DNA of 64,000 bases from an uncultured Roseovarius sp. (GTDB lineage: Bacteria; Pseudomonadota; Alphaproteobacteria; Rhodobacterales; Rhodobacteraceae), in the NCBI GenBank assembly GCA_947497295.1, contig CANMFU010000008.1, positions 62,001 through 126,000 of the forward strand. The letters are read 5' to 3'. The notes beneath the pieces are model-generated. The model saw only the letters and a program-made list of their open reading frames with translations. It did not search any database and was not told the DNA's origin. Position numbers and translations under genes: made by a program. Below, one piece after another: positions 1-8,957 of the stretch (positions within the stretch are counted from its first letter, which is position 1; every line of letters begins with the position of its first letter).

Positions 1-2
1 GC

Positions 3-440
3 CGCGCTTTTGCCGAAGCGCAGAATGTGCCCGCCTATATCGTCTTCAACGACCGCACCCTGATCGAAATGGCCGAGGTTCGCCCCGCCACACTGGACCA
101 GATGGCGCGGATCGGCGGTGTCGGCGCAAAAAAGCTGGAGCAATACGGCGACGCCTTTCTGGCGGTCATCAATGGCGATGCGGCCCGGGTGCACCCCGCG
201 CGGCGCAAACTCGCGGGTCGTGCGGCTGGCAGCATATATGACCGCCTGATTGACGCGCAGACCCAGCTCGCCCGCGGCGCGGAAGGTCTGGACAAGCCGC
301 TGAGTTGCTCGACGACACTGATCACCCGCATCGCCGAGACCCGTCCCCGCGACGCAGCGCAGATGGCGCGCATCCTGGGCGACAAGCGCGCCGAACGCTT
401 CGGCCCCGCCTTTCTGGACGTTCTGCAAGAGGCGGACTAG
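3..440 (+). CDS. recQ: ATP-dependent DNA helicase RecQ, C-terminal fragment
   Basis: The reading frame is open from the first bases of the window, so the start lies upstream and only about 145 C-terminal residues are present. They contain two consecutive helical HRDC-type segments, around VPAYIVFNDRTLIEMA and again near the end, each followed by an ...R.A..MARI..G motif typical of the single-stranded-DNA-binding tail of RecQ. The helicase core, zinc and winged-helix regions would be outside the window. RecQ unwinds recombination and stalled-fork intermediates. The family is inferred from the HRDC tail alone; another HRDC protein such as RNase D is possible but the residue pattern fits RecQ better. 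yaaA follows after 27 bp on the same strand. Confidence 0.8.
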   Translation, partial: RAFAEAQNVPAYIVFNDRTLIEMAEVRPATLDQMARIGGVGAKKLEQYGDAFLAVINGDAARVHPARRKLAGRAAGSIYDRLIDAQTQLARGAEGLDKPLSCSTTLITRIAETRPRDAAQMARILGDKRAERFGPAFLDVLQEAD

Positions 441-467
441 ATGTAGGGAAATCTAAAAGGACATCCC

Positions 468-1235
468 ATGCTCGTCGTTATCTCGCCCGCCAAGAAACTG
501 GATATGTCGCCCGTGGATGTCGCCGCCACCGTGCCCGGCTTTGCCAAGGACGCGAATGCGCTGGCCGAGATCGCAGGCAAGCTGAGCCAATCAGAATTGC
601 AGGACCTGATGAGCATCAGCGCCGATCTGGCCAAGCTGAACGCCGGGCGGTTCGCCGATTTCGGCGAGATGGAGAGCAAGCCGGCCGCACTGGCCTTTGC
701 CGGCGATACGTATCAGGGGCTTGAGGCGGGCAGCCTAGACGCCGATGAAATGGACTGGGCGCAGGATCATCTGCGCATCCTGTCAGGGCTTTACGGCCTT
801 TTGCGCCCGCGCGACGCGATCCAGCCCTACCGGCTGGAAATGGGCAGCAAGCTGAAGACCGACAAGGGCAAATCGCTTTACGATTATTGGGGCCCCCGGA
901 TCGCGGAGGCGCTGAACCGTCACGCTGCCGACGTGAAGGCCGATGTGCTGGTGAACTGCGCCAGTCAGGAATATTTCGGTGCCGTTGACGAGGCCGCGCT
1001 AAAGCTGCGCGTGGTCACGCCCGTCTTTATGGAGGACAAGGGCGGCACCCCGAAAATCGTCAGCTTCTACGCCAAGAAGGCGCGCGGCGCGATGGCGCGG
1101 TTTATCATCCAGAACCGCCTGACCGATGCAGACGCCCTGACCGATTTCGACACCGGGGGTTATTCTTATCGCCCGGACATGTCCGAGGAAAACAAGCCTG
1201 TCTTCTTGCGCAATCCAGAAGCCACCAGGACTTAA
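468..1235 (+). CDS. yaaA: Peroxide stress protein YaaA (DUF328/UPF0246)
   Basis: The 255-residue protein begins with the family signature MLVVISPAKKLD and contains LRILSGLYGLLRPRD and NCASQEYF, all characteristic of YaaA/DUF328. The length equals the usual family length. In Escherichia coli YaaA limits intracellular unincorporated iron during hydrogen peroxide stress and binds DNA; the biochemical activity in this organism is inferred. The ATG is preceded by an AAAAGG ribosome binding site. Its TAA stop interlocks with the stop of the convergent histidine kinase gene, sharing the tetranucleotide TTAA. Confidence 0.9.
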   Translation: MLVVISPAKKLDMSPVDVAATVPGFAKDANALAEIAGKLSQSELQDLMSISADLAKLNAGRFADFGEMESKPAALAFAGDTYQGLEAGSLDADEMDWAQDHLRILSGLYGLLRPRDAIQPYRLEMGSKLKTDKGKSLYDYWGPRIAEALNRHAADVKADVLVNCASQEYFGAVDEAALKLRVVTPVFMEDKGGTPKIVSFYAKKARGAMARFIIQNRLTDADALTDFDTGGYSYRPDMSEENKPVFLRNPEATRT

Positions 1236-3406
1236 CTCACCTCCGCCATGGGCGCCGCCGGGGCGCGTGCGGTGTCCGGACAAGCATCTTTTATAAAGTC
1301 GTGAATAGCCGCTTTGCGCAGCGGCTTGGTCAGATAATGGTCAAGTCCGGCGGCGAGGATACTGGTATCGTCCCCTTCCATCGCATGGGCCGTCATTGCC
1401 ACCACCGGAACGTGCCTCCCGGTGCCCTGTTCGATGCGGCGGATATGGCCCGTTGCCTCCTTGCCGTCCATCATGGGCATGGAGATATCCATGAAAACGA
1501 TGTCAGGCCGAAACGACTGATACAGGTCGACTGCCTCAAGACCATTTTCGGCAAATACCAGATCGATATCCAACGTTTTGACCATCTTGCCAAAGACTAG
1601 TCGGTTCGTCTTGTTATCCTCGGCAGCCAAGACACGCATGGTGCGCGGGATGGCCTCCTCAGGCTCCGGGCTTGCGGCGTTATCGCCAGTGGGCAGCGAT
1701 CGCAAAAGGGCAAAAAGATCGCGACGCGGAACCGGCTTTTGCAGGACAGCACAAAGCAACGGACGAGCCGGATCCTGTTCAGCAGCGCCGGTGTTGTTGC
1801 TCAGCAGGACAATTGGCATTTTATAACCGGCGGCACGCAGAGCCTCGGCCAGCTCCAGCCCGTCCATACCGGGCATGTTGTGATCCGTCACGACCAGATC
1901 GATGCCATTATCCATTTGCTCCAGCGCCGCAGCCCCGGTCGCGCAGCAGACCGTTTCGATGTCCAAAAGCTCCATCTGTTTTTGAAGGACGACGCGGGTG
2001 GCATCATGGCTGTCGACAATCATCGCGCGAGACAGATTGGCGGCGCTGATAGGGCCAGGTTCGTCCGCGCCGTCTGCCAATGGCATGGAAATACGGAATC
2101 CAAAGGTCGAGCCCGCATCTACGACGCTTTCGACCCAAATGTCGCCCCCCATCAGCTGTATAAGCTGCTGCGAGATCGCCAGACCCAGTCCCGTCCCCTC
2201 AAAACGACGATTATGTTCCCCGTCGACCTGATTGAATTCACCGAAAACGTGTTTGATCTTGTCCTCGGGGATGCCGATGCCAGTATCTTCCACCGTGATA
2301 CGCACTTGTGCGGTTCCGTTATCGTCCTGCACGCCGGTCACGCAGATCATTACGTGCCCCTTCAGCGTGAATTTGATCGCATTGCCCATGAGGTTCGTCA
2401 GCACCTGGCGCAGGCGGCCCGGATCGCCGATGAATTGCGTCGGCAGGAACAGATCGTAGTCCAGCAGGATCTCCAACCCTTGATCGCGGGCCTTGGGCTG
2501 CATCAGCATGATCAGTTCGTGAATGCACCGCTCCAGATCAAAGGGCTCAGGGTGCAGGACCAGCTTTTCAGCCTCGATCTTCGAATAATCCAGCACGTCG
2601 TTGATGATAACGAGCAGCGCCTCGCCCGAATTCTTGATCGTGTTGGCATAGAGCAACTGCTCTTCGGTCAGGTCGGTATCCTTCAACAAATCAGCCATGC
2701 CGACGACGCCGTTCATCGGCGTGCGGATCTCATGGCTCATATTGGCGAGGAAGGACGATTTCGCACGATTCGCCGCCTCGGCGCGGGCGCGCGCCTCTTT
2801 CAGGCGTTTCTCATAGCGGATGGTCGAGGTGATGTTCAGCGCGAGGCTGACCACATCGCCATCATGGCCGCGCTGGTCGATCAGCTTGATATATTCGCCG
2901 CTCCACAGGCGGATCACGACAGGCTCGGGCGTTTGGCTCTGCCAGCGGTCCAGCATGTCCTCCCGCCATTCGGCCGCAGTCTGATCCCCGATATTCACGA
3001 TCCCCTCTTCGGTGGCCAGTTGCAGGATTTCGACATAGCTTATGCCCGGCTCGATCACCTCCAGCCCGTCAAAGACCGATATGTAGGAGTGGTTCGCGGC
3101 AATCATGCGGCTGCTGTCGTCGAAAAAGGCGAACCCGTCCTGAATCGTCTCGATCGAATGCCAGAGCCGCCGCTCGGCCACCTGCACCTTTTCGTTGGCG
3201 ACATGCAGATCGGATTTGACGCGCTGGTTCTCGTCCTCGACCGTCTGCACCTTGGCGCGAGTGACGACGATCTCATCGGACAAGGCGCGCGCGTGTTTGC
3301 CCAGCTTGCGGTTGGCCGCGTGCAGTTCGGCCTGCTTTTGCTCCAGCAGACGCTCAGCGGCCAGCCGCCCGCGCCGTTCCTCTGCCAGTTTGTTGGCAAG
3401 GCTCAT
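1232..3406 (-). CDS. Soluble hybrid sensor histidine kinase/response regulator (PAS-HisKA-HATPase-REC-REC)
   Basis: The protein has 724 residues and no membrane segment. It starts with a charged coiled coil (about residues 1-85), followed by a PAS-like domain (about 85-200), a second coiled linker, and a HisKA box with the phospho-accepting histidine near residue 225 (SHEIRTPMNGVVGMADLL). A HATPase follows with the N box NLMGNAIKFT and G boxes DTGIGIP and GTGLGLA. Two receiver domains complete it: the first has TDHNMPGMDG as phosphorylation site, the second MDISMPMMDG. I chose the ATG at 3406 because GGAGGAG lies 5 bases upstream; longer starts lack one. The signal is unknown. It is divergent from the alpha-2-macroglobulin gene, but a regulatory link is only a guess. 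Confidence 0.88.
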   Translation of the reverse strand: MSLANKLAEERRGRLAAERLLEQKQAELHAANRKLGKHARALSDEIVVTRAKVQTVEDENQRVKSDLHVANEKVQVAERRLWHSIETIQDGFAFFDDSSRMIAANHSYISVFDGLEVIEPGISYVEILQLATEEGIVNIGDQTAAEWREDMLDRWQSQTPEPVVIRLWSGEYIKLIDQRGHDGDVVSLALNITSTIRYEKRLKEARARAEAANRAKSSFLANMSHEIRTPMNGVVGMADLLKDTDLTEEQLLYANTIKNSGEALLVIINDVLDYSKIEAEKLVLHPEPFDLERCIHELIMLMQPKARDQGLEILLDYDLFLPTQFIGDPGRLRQVLTNLMGNAIKFTLKGHVMICVTGVQDDNGTAQVRITVEDTGIGIPEDKIKHVFGEFNQVDGEHNRRFEGTGLGLAISQQLIQLMGGDIWVESVVDAGSTFGFRISMPLADGADEPGPISAANLSRAMIVDSHDATRVVLQKQMELLDIETVCCATGAAALEQMDNGIDLVVTDHNMPGMDGLELAEALRAAGYKMPIVLLSNNTGAAEQDPARPLLCAVLQKPVPRRDLFALLRSLPTGDNAASPEPEEAIPRTMRVLAAEDNKTNRLVFGKMVKTLDIDLVFAENGLEAVDLYQSFRPDIVFMDISMPMMDGKEATGHIRRIEQGTGRHVPVVAMTAHAMEGDDTSILAAGLDHYLTKPLRKAAIHDFIKDACPDTARAPAAPMAEVS

Positions 3407-3551
3407 GCCGCTCCTCCGCCGTGCCGTTATACAGGGTCCAGCAGACAATCGCTCAGATAGGTAAACAAGCGTTTAACATCCATGCCTTAATCATTGCCCA
3501 AAGCCGGGCCGCATGGCACGATGATGGTTCCGCTGTCTGGAGGGTTCTAAC

Positions 3552-6500
3552 GTGCGCCGTATTCTATTGTCGCTTTGCCTTGTCTTGTTTGCCGCACCGC
3601 TGGCCGCCGAAACCGCGGTGCCGGACCGGCGCGCAATCGTCACGCGCGATGTCGATTTCTACGGCTCGGATCTGACCGCACTGTTTGACACGACATACGC
3701 GGCCTGTCAGGCGACCTGCCTTGCCAACCCCCAGTGTCGCGCCTTCACGTTCAACACGAAATCGAACGCCTGCTTTCCCAAAAGTGCGGTAAGCGAGAAA
3801 ACACCCTTCAATGGCGCCATATCCGCACGCATCGCGGACACTGACCCGAAGGTGTTGGCGCAATCTGGCGCGAGGGTGGGTGATCTGGGATTCTTGGGCG
3901 ATCACACCTTGCAGCAAATGCGAGATCAGGCCGACGGCATCGGGCGCACCCATCCCGGGGGCGCCTATACCGCCCAGGCCATGATGCAAGCCGCGCAGGA
4001 CCGGATCGCCGAGGGCGACATCCTGAACGCGATGCGCTGGACCGGCGCCGCCGTATCGGTGGGCGATGCCAGCGATCTGTGGACGGAATATGCCCGGCTG
4101 TTGATGATGATCCCGCAGGACAAATCCCAGCACACGCGGCAGGCCATCACGGCCGCCGCCAACGGATACCTGCGCGGGCTATCAAGCGGCGCGCGCGTCA
4201 ATGCGCTGCTGATCCTCGCAGAGGCACTGGAGCGCGGCGAACGGGGCCGCGAGATGGTACAGGCGCTGCGCCTTGCCAACGATATCGACCCGCGCGCCGA
4301 TGTTGTCGCCGCGCTGGAAACGGCAGCGGCAAAGTACGGCTTTCGCATCAGCGAAAACACCACCGAAAACGAAAGTGCGACACCCCGCATCTGCGCCGAA
4401 TTCACCGAAGACCTGATCGAGGGCGGCACCGATTACGCCCCTTTTGTCCGCCTGACCGATCCCGGCCTTGTCGTCCGGCCCGAGGGGCGGCAGATCTGCA
4501 TCGACGGCGTCCGGCATGGCGAGCGGTATCGCATCACCTTCCGCCGGGGCCTGCCTGCCGCGAATGGCGAAACGCTGCTGAACGATGTGGAAATTACCGC
4601 CTATGTGCGCGACCGCGCGCCGCAGGTCCGGTTTCCGGGCCGGGCCTACGTCCTGCCCCGCGCCGCCGATGCCGCCCTGCCGGTCGAGACGGTGAACCTT
4701 GATCAGGTCGAACTGGCCCTGCGCCGCGTCAGCGACCGCAACCTGCTGCGCGCCATTCAGGACGATTTTTTTGGGCGCCCGCTGAACGGCTATGACCTGA
4801 GCAATTTCTCGGAGAATATCGCACAGGATATCTGGACCGGCACCGGCGAGGTGCAGAACCAGTTGAACCAGACGATGACAACGCGCCTGCCGCTGGGCGA
4901 TGTTCTGGCCGATCAGCCGCCGGGCATCTACACCCTGACCGCCAGGGTCGAGGGCGTCGATCAATATGACGAGTCCGGCGCAACCCAGTGGTTCGTGCTG
5001 ACCGATCTGGGGCTGACGACGCTGATGGGCAATGACGGCCTGAATGTTTTTGCCCGCAGCCTTGCCAGCGCGGACGCTCTGGACGGGATCGAGGTGACGC
5101 TGCTGTCGCGCGCCAACGCGGTGCTGGGAACGGCGGTAACCGATGCGGACGGGCATTTGCGATTTGATGTCGGCCTCACACGCGGTACCGGCGGCGCCGC
5201 ACCCGCGCTGGTCGTCGCCAGGAAGGGCGACGAGGATGCGGCGTTCCTGACGCTGACCGACCCGGCCTTTGATCTGTCCGATCGCGGCGTCGAGGGGCGC
5301 GCTCCCGCGCCGCCCGTCGATGTGTTCCTTGCCACCGACCGCGGCGCCTATCGCGCGGGCGAGGTGATCCATGCCACCGCCCTTGCGCGCGATGATGGCG
5401 CCGAGGCTGTCATTGGCCTGCCCCTGACCGCCATTCTGACACGTCCTGACGGGGTGGAATACGCGCGCCATCTGTCGGCTGAGGGCGCTGTCGGCGGTCA
5501 CGTCTTTAATCTGCCCGTGGGCGAAACAGCGCCGCGCGGCACCTGGACGTTGGACATCAAGGCCGATCTGGATGCCCCGGCGCTGGCCAGCACTCAGCTT
5601 CTGGTCGAGGATTTCCTGCCCGAGCGGATCGACTTCACCCTGTCCCTGCCCGAGGGCACGCTGGATGCGGCCGCGCTCCCGACGCTCAAGGTCGAGGCGA
5701 AATACCTCTTCGGTGCACCCGGTGCGGGCCTCAAATCCGAGGGGCAGCTGGTGCTGCGCCCGACCCGCAGCCTTGATGATTTCCCCGGCTACCTCTTTGG
5801 CCGCTATGACGCCGAAACCGGGCCGCAAGTGGAATTCTTCGACACCGGCCTCACCGATACTGATGGCACGCTCACCCAGCGTCTGGACCTGCCGGACGGC
5901 ATCGACGCAGACCAGCCCCACGAGGCGACTGCCGTCCTGCGCCTGCGCGAAGGCTCGGGCCGCCCGGTCGAGCGGCAGATTACCCGCACACTGGCCCCGA
6001 CCAGGGCGATGATCGGGATCAAACCTGCCTTTGACGGCGTCGTGTCAGAAGGCGGCGAGGCGCGGTTCGACATCATCGGCGTCGCCCCCGATCTGACGCG
6101 CACCGACATGCCGGTAAAATGGACGCTGAACCGCGTGACCACGCGCTATCAATGGTATCAACAATTCGGTAATTGGGAGTGGGAACCGATCACCACCCGC
6201 AGCCGCGTTGCCACCGGCGAGGGCATCCTTGGCGCCCAGCCGCTGAGCGTCGCCGCCCCCGTTGACTGGGGCCAGTACGAGCTGCTGGTCGAGCGGACGG
6301 ACGGCACATATGTGGCGTCCTCCGTCGATTTCTACGCGGGCTGGTATGCCCCCGCCGACAGCAGCAGGGCGCCCGACACGCTGGACCTGTCGCTGGACGC
6401 CGAAACCTATACGCCCGGCGATACCGCGCAGCTGCGCATCGTGCCGCGCTATGCCGGAACCGCGCTGATCACGGTGATGTCTAACCGCGTCATTTCCCGC

Positions 6501-8954
6501 AAGGCCGTCGATGTCGTCGAGGGCGAGAACGTCATCCCCGTCGATGTGACCGACGATTGGGGCGCCGGCGCCTATGTCAGCGCGCAGGTGATTCGGCCCA
6601 TGGACATTGCGGCAGGTCAGAACCCTGCCCGCGCGCTGGGGCTGGCCTATGCGACGATCGACCCCGGCGCGCAGCAGTTGAACGTTAGCATTGACGCGCC
6701 CGACAGCGCCGACCCGCGCGGCGCGCTGAGCGCCCGCGTAAAGGTGGACGGGCTGGAGGGGCAGACCGGCTTTGTCACTCTTGCCGCCGTCGATCTGGGC
6801 ATCCTCAACCTCACCGGATTCGACAGCCCCGACCCCTCGGCGCATTACTTTGGCCAGCGGCAGCTGGGCGTCGAAATCCGTGATATCTATGGCCGCCTGA
6901 TCGACGGCATGAACGGCGCGGCAGGCACCGTGCGGTCTGGCGGCGATGCAGGCGGCAGCATGTCCCGCCAGTCACCCCCGCCGACCGAGGAGCTGGTGGC
7001 CTTCTTCAGCGGCCCGCTGACTGTCGGCGCGGACGGCAGCGCCGAGGCGTCCTTTGACATTCCCGATTTCAACGGCACCGTACGCTTGATGGCAATCGCG
7101 TGGAGCGCAGAGGGCGTCGGGCAGGCCGAGCGCGACGTGCTGGTGCGTGATCCGGTGGTTCTGACCGCATCGGTGCCGCGATTCCTTGCGCCGGGCGACC
7201 GCAGCTCGATGCTGCTGGAGGTGGTCCATGCCACCGGCCCGACCGGGCGCGTCGGCCTCGACATATCCGCCCCCGGTGTGTCGCTGGCGGGCAGCGTGCC
7301 CTCTGATTTCGATCTGGGCGAGGGGCAAAAGCAGAGCTTCCGCCTGCCCGTCACCGCAGGCGAGGCTGGCGATTACGCGATACGCATCGCCCTGACCACT
7401 CCCGATGGCAAGCAGCTGACCAAATCGCTGACCCTGCCGGTGCGCGCCAACGATCCGCCCGTCTCGGAAACCCGCCAGTTCCAGCTGGCGGCGGGCGATA
7501 CCTTCACCCTCTCGGATGATGTGTTCGCCGGATACCGCCCCGGCACGGGCGAGGCTGTCATTTCCGCCGGGGTACTGGCGCGGCTGAACGTGCCGGGCCT
7601 GCTGCAATCGCTGGACCGCTACCCTTACGGCTGCACCGAGCAGGTAACGTCGCGTGCGCTGCCGCTGCTCTACTTCAATCAGGTCGCCACGGCCCTTGGC
7701 TTTGGCAATGATGACGCGATCAAGGCCCGCATTGATCAGGCCGTCAGCCGCGTACTGACGCGCCAGACCAGCAATGGCGCCTTTGGCATGTGGCAGGCGG
7801 AACAAGGCGATTTCTGGCTGGATGCCTATGTGGCGGACTTCCTGTCGCGCGCCCGCGCCGAGGGGTTTGAGGTACCGGACCGCGCCTTCGCCATGGCGAT
7901 GGACAATCTACGCAACCGCGTGAACTATGCTCCCGATTTCGACAATGGCGGTCAGGATATCGCCTATGCGCTCATGGTTCTCGCGCGCGAGGGCGCGGCG
8001 GCGATGGGCGATCTGCGCTACTACGCCGACGTAAAGGCGGGCGATTTCGCGACGCCCTTGGCTCAAGCGCAACTGGGCGCAGCGCTGGCGTCTTACGGCG
8101 ATCAGACGCGCGCTGACCGGATGTTCAGCGCGGCACTGAACAGCAGCCAACGTGCCAGTGAGGCCCGCAGGTGGCGCGCCGATTACGGCACCGCTCTGCG
8201 CGACCGCGCCGGCGTCCTGGCCCTGCTCATCGAGGCGGGCAGCGACGTGGGCGACCGCGACGCGCTGGCCCGCAGCCTGACCACCAGCGGCCCGCACCTG
8301 TCCACGCAGGAAGAAGCCTGGAGCCTTCTGGCCGCCCGCGCGCTGATCGACGATACCGCCGCGCAGGGCCTGATGCTGAACGGCGCGCCCGTCACCGGGC
8401 CGTTCATTCGCAAGCTGGAGGCGGGAACGGTCCAGCCTCAGGAGATCACCAACACCGCCCAGCGTGATACCGACATCACGCTGACAACCTTCGGTGTGCC
8501 GCGGGTAGCCGGCCCGGCGGATGGCTATGGCTACGCAATCAAGCGGCAGTATTACGACATGGACGGTGCGCCCGCGTCGCTCGATGGCGTCGCCTCGGGC
8601 ACGCGGCTGGTGGCGGTGCTGACCGTGACCCCGTTTGAGGAGGCCGAGGCGCGGCTGATCATCGACGATCCGCTGCCGGCGGGTCTGGAGATCGACAATC
8701 CGAACCTGATCAGTTCCGGCGATGTGCGCAGCTTGGACTGGCTCGAGACAACCTATGCCGAGCATAGCGAATTCCGCGCCGACCGCTTCATCGCGGCCGT
8801 CGAAGGGAGCCACAACAAGGCGTTCAACCTTGCCTATATCGTGCGCGCCATTGCGCCGGGGCAGTATCACCACCCCGCCGCCACGGTCGAGGATATGTAT
8901 CGCCGCGAATACCGCGCGCATACGGACACCGGCCAGATGACCGTCACCGAGTAG
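3552..8954 (+). CDS. Bacterial alpha-2-macroglobulin with N-terminal PAN/Apple-like module and thioester
   Basis: This 1800-residue protein has a signal peptide (MRRILLSLCLVLFAAPLAA) and then a short cysteine-rich PAN/Apple-like module (four cysteines between about residues 55 and 85, around CLANPQCRAFTF). A long array of MG beta-sandwich domains and an alpha-2-macroglobulin domain follow. The thioester motif CTEQ at residues 1361-1364 lies in YGCTEQVTSRALPLLYF. Such proteins trap and inactivate foreign proteases in the periplasm. pbpC follows 3 bp later, the well-known pairing of protease trap and peptidoglycan repair synthase. I chose the GTG start because GGAGGG lies upstream. The missing lipobox suggests a soluble periplasmic form. 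Confidence 0.93.
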   Translation: MRRILLSLCLVLFAAPLAAETAVPDRRAIVTRDVDFYGSDLTALFDTTYAACQATCLANPQCRAFTFNTKSNACFPKSAVSEKTPFNGAISARIADTDPKVLAQSGARVGDLGFLGDHTLQQMRDQADGIGRTHPGGAYTAQAMMQAAQDRIAEGDILNAMRWTGAAVSVGDASDLWTEYARLLMMIPQDKSQHTRQAITAAANGYLRGLSSGARVNALLILAEALERGERGREMVQALRLANDIDPRADVVAALETAAAKYGFRISENTTENESATPRICAEFTEDLIEGGTDYAPFVRLTDPGLVVRPEGRQICIDGVRHGERYRITFRRGLPAANGETLLNDVEITAYVRDRAPQVRFPGRAYVLPRAADAALPVETVNLDQVELALRRVSDRNLLRAIQDDFFGRPLNGYDLSNFSENIAQDIWTGTGEVQNQLNQTMTTRLPLGDVLADQPPGIYTLTARVEGVDQYDESGATQWFVLTDLGLTTLMGNDGLNVFARSLASADALDGIEVTLLSRANAVLGTAVTDADGHLRFDVGLTRGTGGAAPALVVARKGDEDAAFLTLTDPAFDLSDRGVEGRAPAPPVDVFLATDRGAYRAGEVIHATALARDDGAEAVIGLPLTAILTRPDGVEYARHLSAEGAVGGHVFNLPVGETAPRGTWTLDIKADLDAPALASTQLLVEDFLPERIDFTLSLPEGTLDAAALPTLKVEAKYLFGAPGAGLKSEGQLVLRPTRSLDDFPGYLFGRYDAETGPQVEFFDTGLTDTDGTLTQRLDLPDGIDADQPHEATAVLRLREGSGRPVERQITRTLAPTRAMIGIKPAFDGVVSEGGEARFDIIGVAPDLTRTDMPVKWTLNRVTTRYQWYQQFGNWEWEPITTRSRVATGEGILGAQPLSVAAPVDWGQYELLVERTDGTYVASSVDFYAGWYAPADSSRAPDTLDLSLDAETYTPGDTAQLRIVPRYAGTALITVMSNRVISRKAVDVVEGENVIPVDVTDDWGAGAYVSAQVIRPMDIAAGQNPARALGLAYATIDPGAQQLNVSIDAPDSADPRGALSARVKVDGLEGQTGFVTLAAVDLGILNLTGFDSPDPSAHYFGQRQLGVEIRDIYGRLIDGMNGAAGTVRSGGDAGGSMSRQSPPPTEELVAFFSGPLTVGADGSAEASFDIPDFNGTVRLMAIAWSAEGVGQAERDVLVRDPVVLTASVPRFLAPGDRSSMLLEVVHATGPTGRVGLDISAPGVSLAGSVPSDFDLGEGQKQSFRLPVTAGEAGDYAIRIALTTPDGKQLTKSLTLPVRANDPPVSETRQFQLAAGDTFTLSDDVFAGYRPGTGEAVISAGVLARLNVPGLLQSLDRYPYGCTEQVTSRALPLLYFNQVATALGFGNDDAIKARIDQAVSRVLTRQTSNGAFGMWQAEQGDFWLDAYVADFLSRARAEGFEVPDRAFAMAMDNLRNRVNYAPDFDNGGQDIAYALMVLAREGAAAMGDLRYYADVKAGDFATPLAQAQLGAALASYGDQTRADRMFSAALNSSQRASEARRWRADYGTALRDRAGVLALLIEAGSDVGDRDALARSLTTSGPHLSTQEEAWSLLAARALIDDTAAQGLMLNGAPVTGPFIRKLEAGTVQPQEITNTAQRDTDITLTTFGVPRVAGPADGYGYAIKRQYYDMDGAPASLDGVASGTRLVAVLTVTPFEEAEARLIIDDPLPAGLEIDNPNLISSGDVRSLDWLETTYAEHSEFRADRFIAAVEGSHNKAFNLAYIVRAIAPGQYHHPAATVEDMYRREYRAHTDTGQMTVTE

Positions 8955-8957
8955 GCC

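Noticed and set aside
1739-3460. 573-codon open frame opposite the hybrid kinase
   Set aside because: It is a shadow frame; the minus-strand kinase motifs are complete.
4182-5921. Long open frame of 579 codons on the minus strand opposite the alpha-2-macroglobulin gene
   Set aside because: It lies fully antisense to a gene with a clear domain structure, is rich in Arg, Gly, Ala and Gln as expected for a complementary frame in high-GC DNA, and has no recognisable domain or ribosome binding site.
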